From Streptomyces sp. NBRC 110035 (GTDB taxonomy: Bacteria; Actinomycetota; Actinomycetes; Streptomycetales; Streptomycetaceae): a DNA stretch of 64,000 nt. A program made the position numbers and the translations under genes. Below are positions 61,495 through 64,000 of the stretch, in pieces. Under the pieces are notes generated by a model. The model was not told the DNA's origin and did not search any database. It worked only from the letters and a program-made list of their open reading frames with translations. Each line of letters starts with the position of its first letter. The first letter of the stretch is position 1. The DNA lies in the NCBI RefSeq assembly GCF_000829695.1, contig NZ_BBNN01000020.1, positions 186,001 through 250,000 of the forward strand, written 5' to 3'.

Positions 61495-63195
61495 ATGGAT
61501 GCTGACGCCATCGAGGAGGGTCGCCGTCGCTGGCAGGCCCGGTACGACGCCGCACGCAAGCGTGAGGCGGACTTCACCACGCTCTCCGGTGACCCCGTGG
61601 AGCCGGTGTACGGGCCCCGGCCCGGGGACGCCTACGAGGGGTTCGAGCGGATCGGCTGGCCCGGTGAGTACCCCTTCACCCGCGGCCTGTATCCGACCGG
61701 CTACCGGGGGCGTACCTGGACGATCCGGCAGTTCGCCGGGTTCGGCAACGCCGAGCAGACCAACGAGCGCTACCGGATGATCCTGGGCAACGGCGGCGGC
61801 GGACTGTCCGTCGCCTTCGACATGCCCACGCTCATGGGCCGCGACTCCGACGACCCGCGCTCCCTGGGCGAGGTCGGGCACTGCGGGGTGGCCATCGACT
61901 CGGCCGCCGACATGGAGGTCCTGTTCAGGGACATCCCGCTCGGGGACGTGACGACCTCGATGACGATCAGCGGGCCGGCCGTGCCCGTCTTCTGCATGTA
62001 CCTCGTCGCCGCCGAGCGCCAGGGCGTGGATCCCGCCGTGCTCAACGGCACGCTGCAGACGGACATCTTCAAGGAGTACATCGCCCAGAAGGAGTGGCTC
62101 TTCACGCCCGAGCCGCATCTGCGCCTCATCGGCGACCTGATGGAGCACTGCGCGGCCGGCATCCCCGCCTACAAGCCGCTCTCCGTCTCCGGCTACCACA
62201 TCCGCGAGGCCGGCTCCACGGCCGCACAGGAACTGGCGTACACGCTGGCGGACGGCTTCGGGTACGTGGAGCTGGGGATCAGCCGCGGGCTCGACGTGGA
62301 CGTGTTCGCCCCCGGCCTGTCCTTCTTCTTCGACGCGCACCTCGACTTCTTCGAGGAGATCGCCAAGTTCCGCGCCGCGCGCCGCATCTGGGCCCGCTGG
62401 ATGCGGGACGTGTACGGCGCGAAGAGCGAGAAGGCGCAGTGGCTCCGCTTCCACACCCAGACCGCGGGCGTCTCGCTGACCGCCCAGCAGCCGTACAACA
62501 ACGTCGTACGCACCGCCGTCGAGGCCCTCGCCGCCGTGCTCGGCGGGACGAACTCCCTGCACACCAACGCCCTGGACGAAACCCTCGCGCTGCCCAGCGA
62601 ACAGGCCGCCGAGATCGCCCTGCGCACCCAGCAGGTGCTCATGGAGGAGACCGGCGTCGCCAACGTGGCCGACCCGCTCGGCGGTTCCTGGTTCGTCGAA
62701 CAGCTGACGGACCGGATCGAGGCCGACGCCGAGAAGATCTTCGAACAGATCAAGGAGCGCGGCCTGCGCGCCCACCCCGACGGGCGGCACCCCATCGGCC
62801 CCGTCACCTCCGGCATCCTGCGCGGCATCGAGGACGGCTGGTTCACCGGCGAGATCGCCGAGTCGGCGTTCCGCTACCAGCAGTCCCTGGAGAAGGGCGA
62901 CAAGAACGTCGTCGGCGTCAACGTCCACACCGGCTCGGTCACCGGCGACCTGGAGATCCTGCGGGTCAGCCACGAGGTGGAACGCGAACAGGTCCGCACC
63001 CTCGGCGAGCGCAAGGCCGCCCGCGACGACGCGGCGGTACGCGGTGCCCTGGCCGGCATGCTCGACGCGGCCCGCTCCGGCGCCAACATGATCGAACCGA
63101 TGCTGGACGCCGTCCGCGCGGAGGCCACCCTCGGCGAGATCTGCGACGTGCTGCGTGAGGAGTGGGGGGTGTACACGGAGCCTGCGGGCTTCTGA
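61495..63195 (+). CDS. icmA: isobutyryl-CoA mutase large subunit
   Basis: 566 residues, the length of IcmA and shorter than methylmalonyl-CoA mutase because the B12 domain is on a separate small subunit. Substrate-defining residues are Phe80 (TIRQFAGF) and Gln198 (EYIAQKEW), which in methylmalonyl-CoA mutase are Tyr and Arg, so isobutyryl-/n-butyryl-CoA isomerisation is indicated. ATG at 61495 with GAAGG. IcmB is not in the window. MeaB (49994) and the adenosyltransferase (30371) are functional partners. Confidence 0.95.
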   Translation: MDADAIEEGRRRWQARYDAARKREADFTTLSGDPVEPVYGPRPGDAYEGFERIGWPGEYPFTRGLYPTGYRGRTWTIRQFAGFGNAEQTNERYRMILGNGGGGLSVAFDMPTLMGRDSDDPRSLGEVGHCGVAIDSAADMEVLFRDIPLGDVTTSMTISGPAVPVFCMYLVAAERQGVDPAVLNGTLQTDIFKEYIAQKEWLFTPEPHLRLIGDLMEHCAAGIPAYKPLSVSGYHIREAGSTAAQELAYTLADGFGYVELGISRGLDVDVFAPGLSFFFDAHLDFFEEIAKFRAARRIWARWMRDVYGAKSEKAQWLRFHTQTAGVSLTAQQPYNNVVRTAVEALAAVLGGTNSLHTNALDETLALPSEQAAEIALRTQQVLMEETGVANVADPLGGSWFVEQLTDRIEADAEKIFEQIKERGLRAHPDGRHPIGPVTSGILRGIEDGWFTGEIAESAFRYQQSLEKGDKNVVGVNVHTGSVTGDLEILRVSHEVEREQVRTLGERKAARDDAAVRGALAGMLDAARSGANMIEPMLDAVRAEATLGEICDVLREEWGVYTEPAGF

Positions 63196-63205
63196 CCGGG
63201 TGGCC

Positions 63206-63237
63206 GGACCGCTGGGCGGTCGGACCGCTGGGCGGTC
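63206..63237 (+). repeat. 16-bp tandem repeat after icmA
   Basis: GGACCGCTGGGCGGTC at 63206-63221 repeats exactly at 63222-63237. Each unit can fold as a small GACCG/CGGTC hairpin, 11 bp past the icmA stop. Confidence 0.8.
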
Positions 63238-63397
63238 GGGCGGCCCGGCGGGCAGGCGGTGCAGGGCCCCGGTGCGGCAGGGGAGTCCTCCCGTTGCGGG
63301 TCGGTGGCGGCCGTGACGAGACCCCGCAGCAGGATGGGGGCGAAGCCGCGGGCCCATTCCCCTGCCACCGGCGTGGGGTGGGGCCCGGCGCCCGACG

Positions 63398-63430
63398 GCG
63401 CCCGGACGTACCGGTTTTCCGGGCGCTTTT
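63398..63430 (+). terminator. intrinsic terminator upstream of the thioredoxin-like gene
   Basis: GCGCCCGG (63398-63405) and CCGGGCGC (63419-63426) followed by TTTT (63427-63430); it should end icmA transcripts. Confidence 0.7.
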
Positions 63431-63463
63431 CGCGGACGCGCGAGTACGGGGGAGGATAGGCGC

Positions 63464-64000
63464 ATGCAGCCACGGAACATGTCCATGAGCGGGGTCGTCG
63501 ACCTCGCCGCGGTGAAGGCGGCCCAAGAGGCCAAGACGAAGGCGGAGCAGGCCCGCGCGGAAGCGGTCCGGCAGGGCGGCGGGGGCGCCGTCTCCCCGGC
63601 CGATCTCGTCATCGACGTCGATGAGGCCGGCTTCGAGAGCGAGGTCCTGCAGCGGTCGGCCGAGGTCCCGGTCGTCATCGACTTCTGGGCCGAGTGGTGC
63701 GAGCCCTGCAAGCAGCTGAGCCCTGTCCTGGAGCGCCTCGCCGTCGAGTACAACGGGCGCTTCCTGCTCGCCAAGGTCGACGTCGACGCCAACCAGATGC
63801 TGATGCAGCAGTTCGGGATCCAGGGCATCCCGGCGGTCTTCGCGGTGGTCGCCGGACAGGCGCTGCCGCTCTTCCAGGGGGCCGCCGGCGAGGCGCAGAT
63901 CCGTCAGACGCTGGACCAGCTGGTGCAGGTCGCCGAGGAGCGGTTCGGCCTGACCGGGCTGACCGTCGACCCCGACGCCGCGCCCGGGGACAGCCCCGCG
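63464..64000 (+). CDS. thioredoxin-domain protein (CnoX/YbbN-like, C-terminus beyond window)
   Basis: 179 residues visible, open at the window end. ATG at 63464 with GGAGG 8 nt upstream. A charged N-terminal extension (1-45) precedes a thioredoxin fold with active site W78-C79-E80-P81-C82, YNGRFLLAKVDVDAN and GIPAVFAVVAG. The sequence beyond residue 150 (EERFGLTGL, Pro/Asp/Ala) suggests the TPR-containing co-chaperone-like family; the TPR part would lie downstream. Confidence 0.88.
   Translation, partial: MQPRNMSMSGVVDLAAVKAAQEAKTKAEQARAEAVRQGGGGAVSPADLVIDVDEAGFESEVLQRSAEVPVVIDFWAEWCEPCKQLSPVLERLAVEYNGRFLLAKVDVDANQMLMQQFGIQGIPAVFAVVAGQALPLFQGAAGEAQIRQTLDQLVQVAEERFGLTGLTVDPDAAPGDSPA

Overview
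The window is GC-rich actinobacterial chromosome with the codon bias, GTG/TTG starts and gene order of Streptomyces. The order nrtL-lysA-hom-thrC-thrB-rho ... atpIBEFHAGDC ... chiC-chiR-chiS ... nucS ... filP-scy ... mce-thiolase-meaB ... icmA is the core-chromosome arrangement known from S. coelicolor (about SCO5352 to SCO5419). There are no rRNA or tRNA genes, prophages, intact insertion sequences or CRISPR arrays. The first gene (nrtL) and the last (thioredoxin-like) are cut by the window edges.

Region by region. 1-5886: end of nrtL, then lysine and threonine biosynthesis (lysA, hom, thrC, thrB). 5887-13552: rho with a long leader, an LCP cell-wall ligase, rpmE, prfA, prmC, a Sua5-type tRNA-modification enzyme and a low-molecular-weight phosphatase-like protein that lacks its nucleophilic cysteine. 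13687-16506: a divergent SHMT paralogue and a WecA/TagO-type glycan-lipid transferase. 16507-24826: the complete F1Fo ATP synthase operon behind a Rex-like operator, closed by a hairpin. 24883-31784: a DUF2550 protein, the chitinase chiC with its ChiS/ChiR two-component system and direct-repeat operators, two small membrane proteins, a large nested palindrome, PduO-type cobalamin adenosyltransferase and a secreted M15 peptidase.

32120-39622: hbd, a STAS protein, a large membrane-anchored ATPase-like protein, nucS, an SCO5389-family protein, an LLM flavin oxidoreductase and a small zinc-knuckle-like protein. 39636-42713: one intact ABC transporter plus the collapsed remnant of a second, paralogous one. 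42821-47846: the polar-growth coiled-coil proteins FilP and Scy. 48120-50950: methylmalonyl-CoA epimerase, acetyl-CoA acetyltransferase and MeaB. 51317-54299: a PepSY protein divergent from an OmpR/EnvZ-type pair, with poly-aspartate tracts in both the PepSY protein and the kinase. 54434-64000: MarR, three consecutive AIM24 paralogues, two DUF3817 proteins, a thiamine-binding-type protein, a self-regulating TetR/DUF4166/SRPBCC operon, a second MarR, icmA behind a 24-bp perfect palindrome, and a thioredoxin-domain protein.

Several scattered genes form one metabolic theme: hbd, PduO adenosyltransferase, mce, thiolase, meaB and icmA all serve B12-dependent C4 acyl-CoA metabolism (acetoacetyl-/3-hydroxybutyryl-CoA, butyryl-/isobutyryl-CoA, methylmalonyl-CoA), which in streptomycetes supplies polyketide extender units. 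Most of the window is conserved housekeeping. The places most worth a second look are the poly-Asp PepSY/two-component module, the nested palindrome at 30231-30340, the icmA palindrome, the two Rex-like sites, the Ser-for-Cys phosphatase, the His-His SHMT paralogue and the ABC deletion remnant.
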